Assembly (NCBI GenBank): GCA_027452005.1
Contig: DAIDHF010000008.1
Location: forward strand, 18,283 to 82,282
DNA length: 64,000 nucleotides
DNA from: Acidimicrobiales bacterium
Lineage (GTDB): Bacteria > Actinomycetota > Acidimicrobiia > Acidimicrobiales > JAKAVM01
Direction of reading: 5' to 3'
Positions 43,780 to 52,655 of the stretch are shown one piece after another; the stretch's first letter is position 1, and every line of letters begins with the position of its first letter. Under the pieces are notes generated by a model. The model saw only the letters and a list, made by a program, of their open reading frames with translations. It did no database searches and had not been told where the DNA came from. The position numbers and the translations under genes are program-made.

Positions 43780-46700
43780 TCACAAGCCCGATATTGCCAC
43801 TATAGGTGCCGCCAAGGCCTTTCCCCCCATTGAACCAAAATACTGGGCATCGCCAAAGGAAAATATCCCTCCATCTTCACCGACCTCCCAGTATCCCTTG
43901 CCATCTAACGTGGGTGAAATCCCGACAATTGGGGCAGCAAGTGGCTGGCCCCCCATAGATCCGTAGAACTTGGCGTCACCGAAGGCAAATACCCCGCCAT
44001 CTTCGGCCACCTCCCAATATCCCTGTCCGTCAACTGAAGGAACTATAGTAACTATTGGTGGGGCGCTGGTGGGTAGGTTTGCCGAACCAAATGACCCGGC
44101 ATCCCCAAAGGAAAAGACGGCGCCGGTTGCAGACACCAACCAGTAACCCTTCCCGTCAGGGGTTCCCGCCATGGAGACAATGGTAGGCGAGAATGGGAAG
44201 TTGCCCCTCGACCCAAAGAACTGAGCGTCACCGAAGGCAAATACCCCGCCATCTTCGGCCACCTCCCAATATCCCTGTCCGTCGGGGGTGGGAACCAACT
44301 GGACTACCGGGGCGGTCAAGGTTTTGCCACCCATGGACCCATAGAACTTGGCGTCACCGAAGGCAAATACCCCGCCATCTTCGGCCACCTCCCAATATCC
44401 CTGTCCGTCGGGAGTTGGTGCTGCCGAGATGACCGGGGCAGCCAGGGGCTGGCCCCCCATGGACCCAAAGAACTGGGCGTCGCCGAAGGTGAAAATACCT
44501 CCATCTGATCCGATCTCCCAGTACCCCTGGGTTGACGGATTTACCCTCACCAAAAGTGACAGTGACAACGAGGCAACATTTGGAGTTGGACTTGTTGAGT
44601 CGGTTACCTGGACAGTGAAAGAAGCCGTTACCGAAATAACCGGGGTCCCAGTGATCTGGCCTGCCGAGGTTAGGATTAGACCAGACGGAAGGGCTCCTAG
44701 ACTAACAGTCCACGTATATGGAGCCACTCCCCCTTGGGCGCCCAAAGTTGCACTATATGGGACACCCGAGACCGCGTTTGTGAGGGCAGTGGTTGTAATT
44801 ATCAACACGTTGGAGTTGACGGTAATCGACAGAGCAGCACTAGCCGTCTCGGGCGTGGTCGACGAGTCGGTCACGGTTACCACAAAACTAAAAGTTCCTC
44901 TCGCCGTGGGAGTACCTGAGATAACTCCGGTGGATGCAGCCAGAGAAAGCCCAGCTGGTAGTGCTCCTGAGGAAACCGACCAGGTGTAAGGTGCAGTGCC
45001 TCCGGATGCTCCCAGGGTCTGAGAGTAAGCCACGGTCAACTCACCTGCTGGCAATGAAGTCGTGGTCACCGAGATCGGAATGAGTGGAATATCTAACGTC
45101 AAAGTTTGAGTGGCCGTATTTGCTGGAGTAGCTGAATCTGTCACCTTTACAGTAAAACTAGTACTCCCAGAAACCGTGGGGGTACCCGAAATTATACCCG
45201 TTGATCCAGCCAGGGTAAGCCCGGCCGGTAGGGATCCTGTCGAAATCGACCAGCTATATGGCGTCGTCCCACCGGTTGCAGCCAGGGTTGCCGAATACGC
45301 AACCCCGACAGACCCGTTTGGAAGGGTCGTGGTAGTAATCGTGACCGCAGTCGGGGTTACCGAATTCGACGCACTTGAAGGAGGCCCTGTCCCGGCAATG
45401 TTGATTGCGGCCACTGTAAAGGTGTATGCCGTTGCAGTCGTGAGCCCGGTAATGGTAGTCGAGGTCCCGGTTCCACTTATTGATAGTCCACCACATCCCG
45501 AACAGGTCGGACTGGCTACCACGGTGTACCCGGTGATGGGTGACCCCCCAGTGCTTGCCGGGGCGGTCCAGGTCAAGGTCACGTTGGGGCCATTCACGGA
45601 AGCCACGGGAGTCCCCGGGGCCCCAGGCACCGTCACCGCAAACGAACTCGTGAGTAGGGTCCCGCCAAGTCCAGAAACACAGGTGCTCGACGACACACAA
45701 CTAATCTGGTTCGTGCACGGAGTAGAAGTCCCGCAAGTGACCTGGTTGTTGGAGGTCGAGTTGAGGTTGGCCGCACTCGAGGCCATCGTGGTTATCGACC
45801 AGGCCGTCCCAAAGTTGACGGTCTCGATCGCGAAACTCTGGGTTCCGTCAAATCCCAGGGCAATGCAGTCCGAGGTCGACGTACATTCCACCGAGGTAAG
45901 CTGGCTGGCTGCCACGCCACTAGGAGGAGTCCCCGACGACCAGGTAGTTCCCGAGTTGGTCGTGGAAACTATGGCCATAGTTGTCGAGGTTGCCCCAACG
46001 GCTATACAGGTCGTAATGGATGGACACGAAATTGCGTTGAGGTAAGAGATCCCGGGGGGCAAGCTTTGGGCGGTCCACGATGTCCCTGAGTTAGTAGTCT
46101 CTTCAATAACCCCACTAGCCCCGTTTGCCCCGACGACAAAGCACTCAGACTGAGACGGACAGGCGATGGAGGAGAGATATGTAGCACCCGAGATCCCAAG
46201 GGGACTCCATGTAGCCCCACTGTTCGTGGTCCCGACGACCGCCCCGGCCCCACTGTCTTGCCCGGAGGCAAAACAACTGGAGGTTGTCGGACAGGCTATT
46301 GCCGCCAACGAGGTCACCCCCGAGACCGCCTGGGTGGTCCACGTAGATCCAAAGTTGGTCGAGTTCAAGACAACCGGAAGTCCACCGGCTTGGGCCGCTA
46401 CGTAGCAGGTGGTTGTCGAGGGACAGCTAACTCCCGACGTGCTCTCAGTCCCACCAGGGATGGCTTGTTCAGACCAACTTACCCCGCCATTAGTGCTGGC
46501 CAGATCGCCCCAGTAGCTACCAACTCCCATACAGTTTGTGCCACCCACACACGACACCGCTCCAATTGATGGGGTCAGGCCCGTCTCGGTGCTCGTCCAG
46601 GTGGAACCCCCGTTTGCACTGGTTGAAACCAGAGGGCCCTGGGAGTTATCGACGCCAGCTCCAACACAGCTGGTAGTGGAATAACAAGATATCCCTGTGT

Positions 46701-49700
46701 AGGTCCCGATGGTCCCGGTTGATTGAGCCGTCCACGATGCACCTGCATTAGCTGTGACAAACATGGATCCCTTCTGGCCTGCCACCCAACAGTCATTTGC
46801 CCCCGAACAGCTAGCGGCCACCAGCCCAACACCTAGGGTTGAAGAGATGTTGGATATAGTCCATGAACTCCCCGGGGACGAAGTCGTAACAATATCGGTG
46901 TTAGTCCCCGACTCGTAGTTGGGACCTACAGCTATACAACTCGACACCGTCACACAGGCAACTGAGGTCAAATTTGAAGCTCCACTTGGAGCACCAGTTA
47001 CAGAGGTCACCTGGGTCCAAGAAAATGAACTCCACTCAAAGACGGCTGGGGTTGTCCCTCCAAGCACCTGGTTGCCTACCACCACGCACTCTGTAGAACT
47101 CGGACAGACGATCGAGTTGAGCGTACCCCCGACTGCTGGGAGACCTACCCCCATCCAGCTGGTCCCACCATTTGTCGTCTCAACTAGTGCGCTAGCCCCG
47201 TTGATAAAACCACCCACGGCAAAACAGGTTGTAGTCGAGATACAAGCAATCGAGTTCAAGTTAGACACGTAACTTTGAAGGGACGTATAGGGAGTCCACG
47301 ATGAACCCCCGTTCGTGGTGGTGAGCAATACGCCGGTCGTACTGCCACTTTGCTGACTTATACTGTCTCCAACGGCAAAACAGGTAGTTGCACTCAGGCA
47401 ACCGTATCCGTTGATTGAGCTAGCCCATCCACTCGAAAGGGTTTCAGGGGTCCAGGCAAGGCCACCGTTCGTCGAGCCAGCTATAAAGCCCCCAGGGGCG
47501 CCAGAGTCGGGGGAAATCTGACCCACACCCCAGCACTGGCCAGCTGTCGAGTAACAGTACACCGAGTTCAGGTCCTCTGATGAAGTCTGTGGCGACCAGG
47601 TGGAAGTCTGGGTCAAGGCGGGGGCACTTGGAATAATTGAAGAAGATGAGCCTCCGGCACTTGGTCCTGCAATGTTGTTGGCCACAACTGTAGCCGTATA
47701 TGGCGTTGCGTTGGTCAGCCCGGTACAGGTATAAGACAGTGCAGAACTGGCAAGGGTGACAGCCGATCCGCACGAACCAGCGGCGGGCGAAAGAGTTAAG
47801 GTATATGAACTAGGTGGACTTCCCGGAGTTGGTGGTACCCACCAGAATGTGGCCTGGGTATTGCCCGGGGCGCCACCCACCTGTGGTGCTCCTAGGACCT
47901 GGTTCATGTTGGACTCTACATATATTCCCGCTAGTCCACTAACCAAACAGGTAGTCGCAGAGGTACAAGTAACCGAAGTTAGACCACTTGTCTGACTTGA
48001 CACCTGCTGGCCATACCATGTGGTTCCACTGTTAGTTGTGGACTCTAGTAGATTGCCTTGGACCACCATGGCACACGTGGTCGCCAAGTCACAGCTAATA
48101 GAGGTGGCGTTGTCGACGGAGGGACTAGGCGAGATTGCACTCCAGGCACCCCCAGCATTAGTAGTCATATTCACACTTGCCACAAGGGACGAGCTATTGC
48201 CCGCCACATAACAAGTCGAGGCCGCTGGACACGAGATAGACGTTGCGCTAGAAATCGCTGAAGTTAGAGATCCCGTCGTTGCGCTCCAGCTGGTTCCATT
48301 AGATGTAGACAAAACCACGGGACCACTAGAGGTAGATCCAACTGCGTAACAGGTTGTCGCCGCCGTACAGGAGATGGAGACTATGTTGGTCGTGGTTGGT
48401 ATGCTAGCGGCCGACCACGAAGCGCCGGTATTATAAAAGAGAACCCCGGAACCCGCATTTGTTCCCCCCACATAGCAATCGGTGGAACCCACAAAACAGG
48501 TAACTGAATCTAAATTTGTCGAAGGTAGGAGCGGACCTTGGAAGCACCAAGTACTCCCACATATTCCAGTATTTTCAAAGATCTCCCCTGTTGACGGAGA
48601 ACCGGAAAGATACCCGACCGCAAAACACGTCGAGGTCGATTCACAGCTAATAGAAGAAAACCAATTTGCATGCCCCGAGATGACTGAGCCTACTGTCCAG
48701 CTGGTTCCTCCATTAGTTGAGCTCTCTACTCCAAAGCCGCTTCCTGCCCCATAACACTGAAGAGGCGACGGGCAAGCAATCGAGGCGGTAGCGGGCAAGA
48801 ACTCTCCACTGCCAGAGCCCTCTGCGTAGGTCCATGTCCCCCCGCCGTTTCCGGTAGAAATAGCGCTTGGGCCTCCTTGGGTAGAACTGCCTTGTCCACC
48901 TACAGCCAAACAATCAAACACCTCTGGACAAGATATTGAAGTGAGAGCATTTGCTCCCTGAGCCGAAGATGTCCAAGAGGTCCCGCCGGTCGTAGTAGCC
49001 ACATATGAATCCCCAAAGGACACTCCTCCAGTGGTAGAACTGTAACCCACCAAGATGCAGTCGGTCGTGGTAGCAACACAGCTAATCGAACTGGGGGTAA
49101 AGCTCGCTGAGGGGCCAAAAAGGCCAACTGACCACGTTGTCCCACTGGAGGTAGTACCTTCCACGGTTGCCGAACCTGAGTTAGACCCGGTCAACCAACA
49201 CGTGGTGACAGATGTGCACGATATCGACGCAATTGAGCTAATCGAGCCAGGCTGGCCTCCTGTCACGCTCCAAGACGTACCACCAGAGTTGGTCAATACC
49301 TCAGGAGTAGAACTTGTAGGACCTACGACGTAACAAGTTGCTGACACACAAGATATGGAGGTAATTGAAGACAGGGTAGGAACAGACTCGCTAGTCAACG
49401 TTGGAAGCCCACCAGAAAAAGTTACATTGAATACAACCTGACCCGAGGTGGAGGTTGCAGCCACCCAACACTGAGGGGTTGAGTTACAGGTTATTGATTC
49501 TGGCGTGTCTGAGTTGGGGATAGCCATAGAATCCAGAGTTCCATTTTGATATAAGAACTGAGTCCCAGAACCACCAAGGCCGGTTGCAATTAGATAACAC
49601 TGGTTTGTTGCCACACATGAGATACCCACAATGGAACCGGTACCTGGTGGAAGAGTTGACGCTGACCAGCTAGCACCCTGTGTCGTGGTTGTTTCTAGTA

Positions 49701-49902
49701 GCCCCGCCGGTCCAGAGGTGCCATACTCGGTGCCCCCAGCCCAGCAGTCACCTGCAAACCCTGGGGCACATGAGACACTCGTGAGTACCTGGGATCCCTG
49801 GCTCTGGGTCCACTGGGCTGGACTTGTAGCCTCACTAACGCCTACCCCCAACAGCTGGGCACTAATGACTGCTAAAACTGTAGAGGAGATAAACACCAAC
49901 AC
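43780..49902 (-). CDS. giant secreted protein 3: 28 Cys-repeats (14+14), FN3-like and Ig-like domains, six GYW units
   Basis: This protein of 2,040 residues contains 14 repeats of a sister type (SISCxxxTTCxxVG...TTNGGTSW), resembling BNR/Ycf48-type propeller blades. An FN3-like domain (PPTPGSPPSSYTLTLSPAAG) follows, then 14 more repeats, a second FN3-like domain (LTWTAPASTGGSPITGYTV), three putative-Ig domains and six GYW units. The last repeat block has one extra short CxxxxxC just before its final unit. The GTG 49902 start gives a signal peptide without basic residues. A CTG at 49947 would add SSSKIAKSSLRVTT and a normal positively charged n-region, so the real start may be upstream. Its function is probably extracellular binding. 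Confidence 0.86.
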   Translation of the reverse strand: MLVFISSTVLAVISAQLLGVGVSEATSPAQWTQSQGSQVLTSVSCAPGFAGDCWAGGTEYGTSGPAGLLETTTTQGASWSASTLPPGTGSIVGISCVATNQCYLIATGLGGSGTQFLYQNGTLDSMAIPNSDTPESITCNSTPQCWVAATSTSGQVVFNVTFSGGLPTLTSESVPTLSSITSISCVSATCYVVGPTSSTPEVLTNSGGTSWSVTGGQPGSISSIASISCTSVTTCWLTGSNSGSATVEGTTSSGTTWSVGLFGPSASFTPSSISCVATTTDCILVGYSSTTGGVSFGDSYVATTTGGTSWTSSAQGANALTSISCPEVFDCLAVGGQGSSTQGGPSAISTGNGGGTWTYAEGSGSGEFLPATASIACPSPLQCYGAGSGFGVESSTNGGTSWTVGSVISGHANWFSSISCESTSTCFAVGYLSGSPSTGEIFENTGICGSTWCFQGPLLPSTNLDSVTCFVGSTDCYVGGTNAGSGVLFYNTGASWSAASIPTTTNIVSISCTAATTCYAVGSTSSGPVVLSTSNGTSWSATTGSLTSAISSATSISCPAASTCYVAGNSSSLVASVNMTTNAGGAWSAISPSPSVDNATSISCDLATTCAMVVQGNLLESTTNSGTTWYGQQVSSQTSGLTSVTCTSATTCLVSGLAGIYVESNMNQVLGAPQVGGAPGNTQATFWWVPPTPGSPPSSYTLTLSPAAGSCGSAVTLASSALSYTCTGLTNATPYTATVVANNIAGPSAGGSSSSIIPSAPALTQTSTWSPQTSSEDLNSVYCYSTAGQCWGVGQISPDSGAPGGFIAGSTNGGLAWTPETLSSGWASSINGYGCLSATTCFAVGDSISQQSGSTTGVLLTTTNGGSSWTPYTSLQSYVSNLNSIACISTTTCFAVGGFINGASALVETTNGGTSWMGVGLPAVGGTLNSIVCPSSTECVVVGNQVLGGTTPAVFEWSSFSWTQVTSVTGAPSGASNLTSVACVTVSSCIAVGPNYESGTNTDIVTTSSPGSSWTISNISSTLGVGLVAASCSGANDCWVAGQKGSMFVTANAGASWTAQSTGTIGTYTGISCYSTTSCVGAGVDNSQGPLVSTSANGGSTWTSTETGLTPSIGAVSCVGGTNCMGVGSYWGDLASTNGGVSWSEQAIPGGTESTSGVSCPSTTTCYVAAQAGGLPVVLNSTNFGSTWTTQAVSGVTSLAAIACPTTSSCFASGQDSGAGAVVGTTNSGATWSPLGISGATYLSSIACPSQSECFVVGANGASGVIEETTNSGTSWTAQSLPPGISYLNAISCPSITTCIAVGATSTTMAIVSTTNSGTTWSSGTPPSGVAASQLTSVECTSTSDCIALGFDGTQSFAIETVNFGTAWSITTMASSAANLNSTSNNQVTCGTSTPCTNQISCVSSSTCVSGLGGTLLTSSFAVTVPGAPGTPVASVNGPNVTLTWTAPASTGGSPITGYTVVASPTCSGCGGLSISGTGTSTTITGLTTATAYTFTVAAINIAGTGPPSSASNSVTPTAVTITTTTLPNGSVGVAYSATLAATGGTTPYSWSISTGSLPAGLTLAGSTGIISGTPTVSGSTSFTVKVTDSATPANTATQTLTLDIPLIPISVTTTSLPAGELTVAYSQTLGASGGTAPYTWSVSSGALPAGLSLAASTGVISGTPTARGTFSFVVTVTDSSTTPETASAALSITVNSNVLIITTTALTNAVSGVPYSATLGAQGGVAPYTWTVSLGALPSGLILTSAGQITGTPVISVTASFTVQVTDSTSPTPNVASLSLSLLVRVNPSTQGYWEIGSDGGIFTFGDAQFFGSMGGQPLAAPVISAAPTPDGQGYWEVAEDGGVFAFGDAKFYGSMGGKTLTAPVVQLVPTPDGQGYWEVAEDGGVFAFGDAQFFGSRGNFPFSPTIVSMAGTPDGKGYWLVSATGAVFSFGDAGSFGSANLPTSAPPIVTIVPSVDGQGYWEVAEDGGVFAFGDAKFYGSMGGQPLAAPIVGISPTLDGKGYWEVGEDGGIFSFGDAQYFGSMGGKALAAPIVAISGL

Positions 49903-50090
49903 AGTGGTGACTCTCAGGCTCGATTTTGCAATTTTTGAACTACTCAGGCCCTAACCGTCCTTGGCTCGAAGACTCCCTACAACATCCCATCTGACACCTA
50001 CATTAGCGGTTTGACGGTTCAACCCGCCTTCAAACACCTAACAAGGCTAATTTTACCAGAGGATTACAGATTTTCGCTGGCATCAAGTGA

Positions 50091-51488
50091 TCACTGGGGA
50101 GGTAGAGCCGACCTGATCTGATCTTGGTTTGGGACTATTTTGTCACGCGCCTCGGCCGGCAACAAGCTTGCAATTTGGTCCATCAGATTCGTGGTGGCCT
50201 GTTGGACATCGTTGGGAAGTTTGTCCACAGTGATTGGCTCTCCAACTGTAATTGTTACTAAGGGTGGACTTAGTACGGCTGAAACCCTGGGAATTCGCGC
50301 CGAACGGGGCCAAACGTTTTCAGTTCCCCAGATCCCCACGGGCACAATTGGTGCCCCACTTTCCTGAGCTAACCTGACTGCGCCGGTCTTTCCAACGAGT
50401 TTTGGCTCAAAGAACTTTTCACCACGGGGTATCGTTCCCTGGGGAAAGATACCGATCGCCATCCCTGACCCAAGTGTGCGCAAGGCGTCTTGGAGAGGTC
50501 GATCTGAGCCACTCCCCCGGTCAACCCGAATTGCCCCCATAGCCCTGGCAACTGCCCCGATTACCGGGGCATCCATTACCTCTTTTTTTGCCAGAAATCT
50601 AATGGGTCGACCAATTGTAGAGGCCAAAATGCCCACGGCCCCCACGTCAAAGTAGCTCCGGTGGTTAGCGGCTACAATTACTGGGCCGGTTTTTGGAATG
50701 TTTTCAGCCCCTAAGACTTCAAATCGGGCAAAGGCCCCGAGAGATGGTCTCGCGATCTTGGCAACAACGTCAAAGGGTTCCAACCCAGCAAACTTTGGCA
50801 CTCCTGGGGGAACGTCTAAGAAAATGATCGGCCAGCGTCGACCAATAGCTAATGCTCTCAGTCTGTTGTCGGGATTCACAGCAAAAGGATGGCCAACACT
50901 GGACAAGAGGGGCACATCATAAACTGAATCCGAGTAGGCAAAACTATCTTTGAGGGATACTGAATTATTCTTAGCCCAGCTTTTCACTCGGGACATCTTC
51001 CATCCCGACCAGACAAATGAGCCCGAAAGTCGACCGGTAAAATGTCCGTCGCGAACCTCATAGGTAGTTGCGATAACGTCGTCGAATCCGAGTCTTCTTG
51101 CAAATGGTTCAACCAGGTGCTTGGGGGTGGTAGTTGCTAGTACCACGTATCTGTGGTCGTTGCGATGTTCCTCGATCAGAGCTGGAGCGTAAGGGGCGAC
51201 CTTGGACATGAGCATCTCGGCGATCAACTCTCCGGCTTGAGTAGCTTTTTCAACGTCCCAGCCCTTGCAGGCAAACGCAGCCAGCCGTGCCAGAGCCATG
51301 TGAGCCAGAGACTCCCCCCAGACGTCATACACCCGCACGAACACTCCCTCGCCGGGAATTGCTTTTTCACTTACTAATCCCACTTGAGCCAGGGCCTTGC
51401 GAATTGCTGGAGTTGAGGCACCCTTTAGTAGAGTTCGATCTAGATCAAAGAATGCGGCACCAGACATCGTGGACATAGAGGCTAGCAC
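50091..51488 (-). CDS. HAD-IB phosphatase - PlsC acyltransferase fusion
   Basis: This is a bifunctional protein of 465 residues. Residues 1-225 form a HAD-IB phosphatase-like domain with AFFDLDRTLLKG (DxDxT motif I), VVLATTT (motif II) and AYSDSVYDVPLL (motif III). The C-terminal PlsC-type acyltransferase has AANHRSYFD, FPQGTIPRGEKF and VPVGIWGTE. The layout matches actinobacterial HAD-PlsC fusions such as the one in Mycobacterium tuberculosis. It probably makes phosphatidate and/or dephosphorylates a lipid intermediate. Alternative starts are Met 5 (51476) and Met 8 (51467). A 6C-type small RNA gene ends 45 bases upstream on the same strand. Confidence 0.88.
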   Translation of the reverse strand: MLASMSTMSGAAFFDLDRTLLKGASTPAIRKALAQVGLVSEKAIPGEGVFVRVYDVWGESLAHMALARLAAFACKGWDVEKATQAGELIAEMLMSKVAPYAPALIEEHRNDHRYVVLATTTPKHLVEPFARRLGFDDVIATTYEVRDGHFTGRLSGSFVWSGWKMSRVKSWAKNNSVSLKDSFAYSDSVYDVPLLSSVGHPFAVNPDNRLRALAIGRRWPIIFLDVPPGVPKFAGLEPFDVVAKIARPSLGAFARFEVLGAENIPKTGPVIVAANHRSYFDVGAVGILASTIGRPIRFLAKKEVMDAPVIGAVARAMGAIRVDRGSGSDRPLQDALRTLGSGMAIGIFPQGTIPRGEKFFEPKLVGKTGAVRLAQESGAPIVPVGIWGTENVWPRSARIPRVSAVLSPPLVTITVGEPITVDKLPNDVQQATTNLMDQIASLLPAEARDKIVPNQDQIRSALPPQ

Positions 51489-51533
51489 TAGGAATACAAA
51501 TCGCGTCTGTCTTTTAGGACGAGGTGCTGGCCG

Positions 51534-51630
51534 AAAAAAAACTGAAGGGGTCGGTGGGGGGGACTACCGACCCCTTCATAGACGCCCATCAGGTGCTGGA
51601 GGGGGGATCCTGCTCCCTGCGGGTCTGTGC
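51534..51630 (-). ncRNA. 6C-type small RNA
   Basis: The minus strand gives two hairpins with C-rich loops followed by a U-run, as in the actinobacterial 6C RNA. Hairpin 1 pairs GGAGCAGGA with TCCAGCACC (two symmetric A-A mismatches) around TCCCCCC. Hairpin 2 pairs TGAAGGGGTCGGT with ACCGACCCCTTCA around AGTCCCCCCC, then TTTTTTTT. A TATAGT box at 51636-51641 fits a start near 51630, giving about 97 bases. From memory, the M. tuberculosis 6C RNA (B11) also neighbours a HAD-family gene. Such RNAs are thought to regulate mRNAs through the C-loops. Confidence 0.85.
51543..51578 (-). terminator. terminator hairpin of the 6C-type RNA
   Basis: A 13-bp perfect stem (TGAAGGGGTCGGT/ACCGACCCCTTCA) with a 10-base loop is followed on the minus strand by a run of eight T. 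It also forms the second conserved hairpin of the RNA. Confidence 0.85.
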
Positions 51631-51635
51631 TTTCT

Positions 51636-51641
51636 ACTATA
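51636..51641 (-). promoter_or_regulatory. -10 box of the 6C-type RNA
   Basis: TATAGT on the minus strand lies about 6 bases before the inferred RNA start. A weak -35 (TTGCAT) lies 19 bases upstream of it. Confidence 0.5.
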
Positions 51642-51805
51642 TCACTAACTGGAATTGAAAATGCAAAACCATCAGATTGTCGACTTTGAATACAAAGATC
51701 CCCACGGGACCATATAACACTCCCCTAACATTTTCCTCACGGTCTCCTAAAAAAACACTCCGATAATCTGAAGGACAGGTTTTACATGACCAGCAAGGAG
51801 AAAAA

Positions 51806-52432
51806 ATGATGAAAAATCCGGTTAGGACGGCCATAGTGAGCGCAACTATTGCTCTCGGATCCATTGGGGGTGTTGCGCTAGTTTCAGGACCCGTGTTTGC
51901 GGCCAACCCCGTTCACCACGCCACCTCCCCAACAGCTAGCGGCAGCCAGTCGGGATCTGGAACCAAAGGCACCATGACCCCGGCCCAGAGACTCCAAAAA
52001 GTAGAGGGCTTGCTAACAAATGTTGCCAACAAAGAACTCTCCTTTGTGACCAAGGGGACCGGAATAGAGGGCAAGATTCAAGCAATTTTGACCAAGGCAC
52101 AGCAGAAGGGTGTCGATGTATCATCTGCCCAGCAGACCTTCTCTGACTTTGAAACCCAGTTGACCTCTGCCCAGACCTCGGCTCAAAGTGCCCTATCGAC
52201 GGTTCAATCAATAACTGCTACCACGCTCAAGGACGCTAAGAGTTCCCTGGAGCAGGCCCGATCTGACGTCAAATCCGCCCGAACAGATCTACAGGCAGCC
52301 CGCAAGGACCTCCAGGCCCTGAGGGCCGACTGGAAGGCAGCCCGGGAATCTACTACTCCAACCGGGGGTTCCCCGGCCACGGGATCTTCTAGCTCCAGCC
52401 AGGCACCAGGGACAACCCCTTCTAACGCGTAA
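51806..52432 (+). CDS. small secreted coiled-coil protein
   Basis: This 208-residue protein has a signal peptide (IVSATIALGSIGGVALVSGP then VFA, cleavage after VFAAN likely). A Ser/Gly/Thr linker follows, then a long amphipathic helical region (about 60-180) containing LKDAKSSLEQARSDVKSART, which looks like a coiled coil. The tail is Pro/Ser/Thr-rich. AAGGAG sits 5 and 8 bases before two consecutive ATG codons (51806, 51809). It carries no GYW repeat. I do not recognise a family. A strong terminator follows. Confidence 0.8.
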   Translation: MMKNPVRTAIVSATIALGSIGGVALVSGPVFAANPVHHATSPTASGSQSGSGTKGTMTPAQRLQKVEGLLTNVANKELSFVTKGTGIEGKIQAILTKAQQKGVDVSSAQQTFSDFETQLTSAQTSAQSALSTVQSITATTLKDAKSSLEQARSDVKSARTDLQAARKDLQALRADWKAARESTTPTGGSPATGSSSSSQAPGTTPSNA

Positions 52433-52460
52433 TTATTACGTAGCCCTCTAGCCACCAGCG

Positions 52461-52501
52461 AAAACCCTAGACTTCGGCGCCACTCGGAGTCTGGGGTTTT
52501 T
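52461..52501. terminator. terminator after the coiled-coil protein gene
   Basis: AAACCCTAGACTTCG pairs with CGGAGTCTGGGGTTT around an 8-base loop, with TTTTT at the 3' side on the plus strand and an A-run on the other side. Confidence 0.8.
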
Positions 52502-52623
52502 GCATATTCGTGGAACCAGTCGAAATTGATCTCTTTGTAAGCTCGTCACAGCCTTCAAGTTGCTAGATTGTGGTGCGTTTTCAGTCGGTTGTTGAAAATT
52601 TTGCCGATAACCTAGAAAATAGG

Positions 52624-52646
52624 GGGTCGGCCATTTTTTTCGACCC
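52624..52646 (+). repeat. GGGTCG/CGACCC hairpin in the leader of the GH25-like gene
   Basis: GGGTCG and CGACCC flank an 11-base loop containing seven T, ending 9 bases before the ATG at 52656. It may hinder ribosome access or be incidental. No clear Shine-Dalgarno sequence is seen for this gene. Confidence 0.35.
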
Positions 52647-52655
52647 AAATCCGCA

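Noticed and set aside
45110-46045. 311-residue plus-strand ORF opposite giant protein 3
   Set aside because: It is antisense to FN3/Ig and repeat coding DNA. Long open antisense frames occur throughout the three giant genes owing to low-complexity codon use.
30934-49902. Reading the Cys-repeat array as a CRISPR or DNA-level satellite
   Set aside because: The repeats are protein-level, in frame and diverged at DNA level, with no constant spacer/repeat lengths. No CRISPR array or cas gene is present in the window.
50086-50095. Palindrome AGTGATCACT at the end of the HAD-PlsC gene
   Set aside because: It is a 10-bp palindrome overlapping the stop codon, too short and uncontexted to call an operator, and it has no T-run for a terminator.
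51534-51660. Signal recognition particle RNA
   Set aside because: A GGGAGCAG stretch recalls the SRP loop, but the two C-loop hairpins and terminator fit 6C RNA far better, and the long 4.5S-type closing stem is absent.
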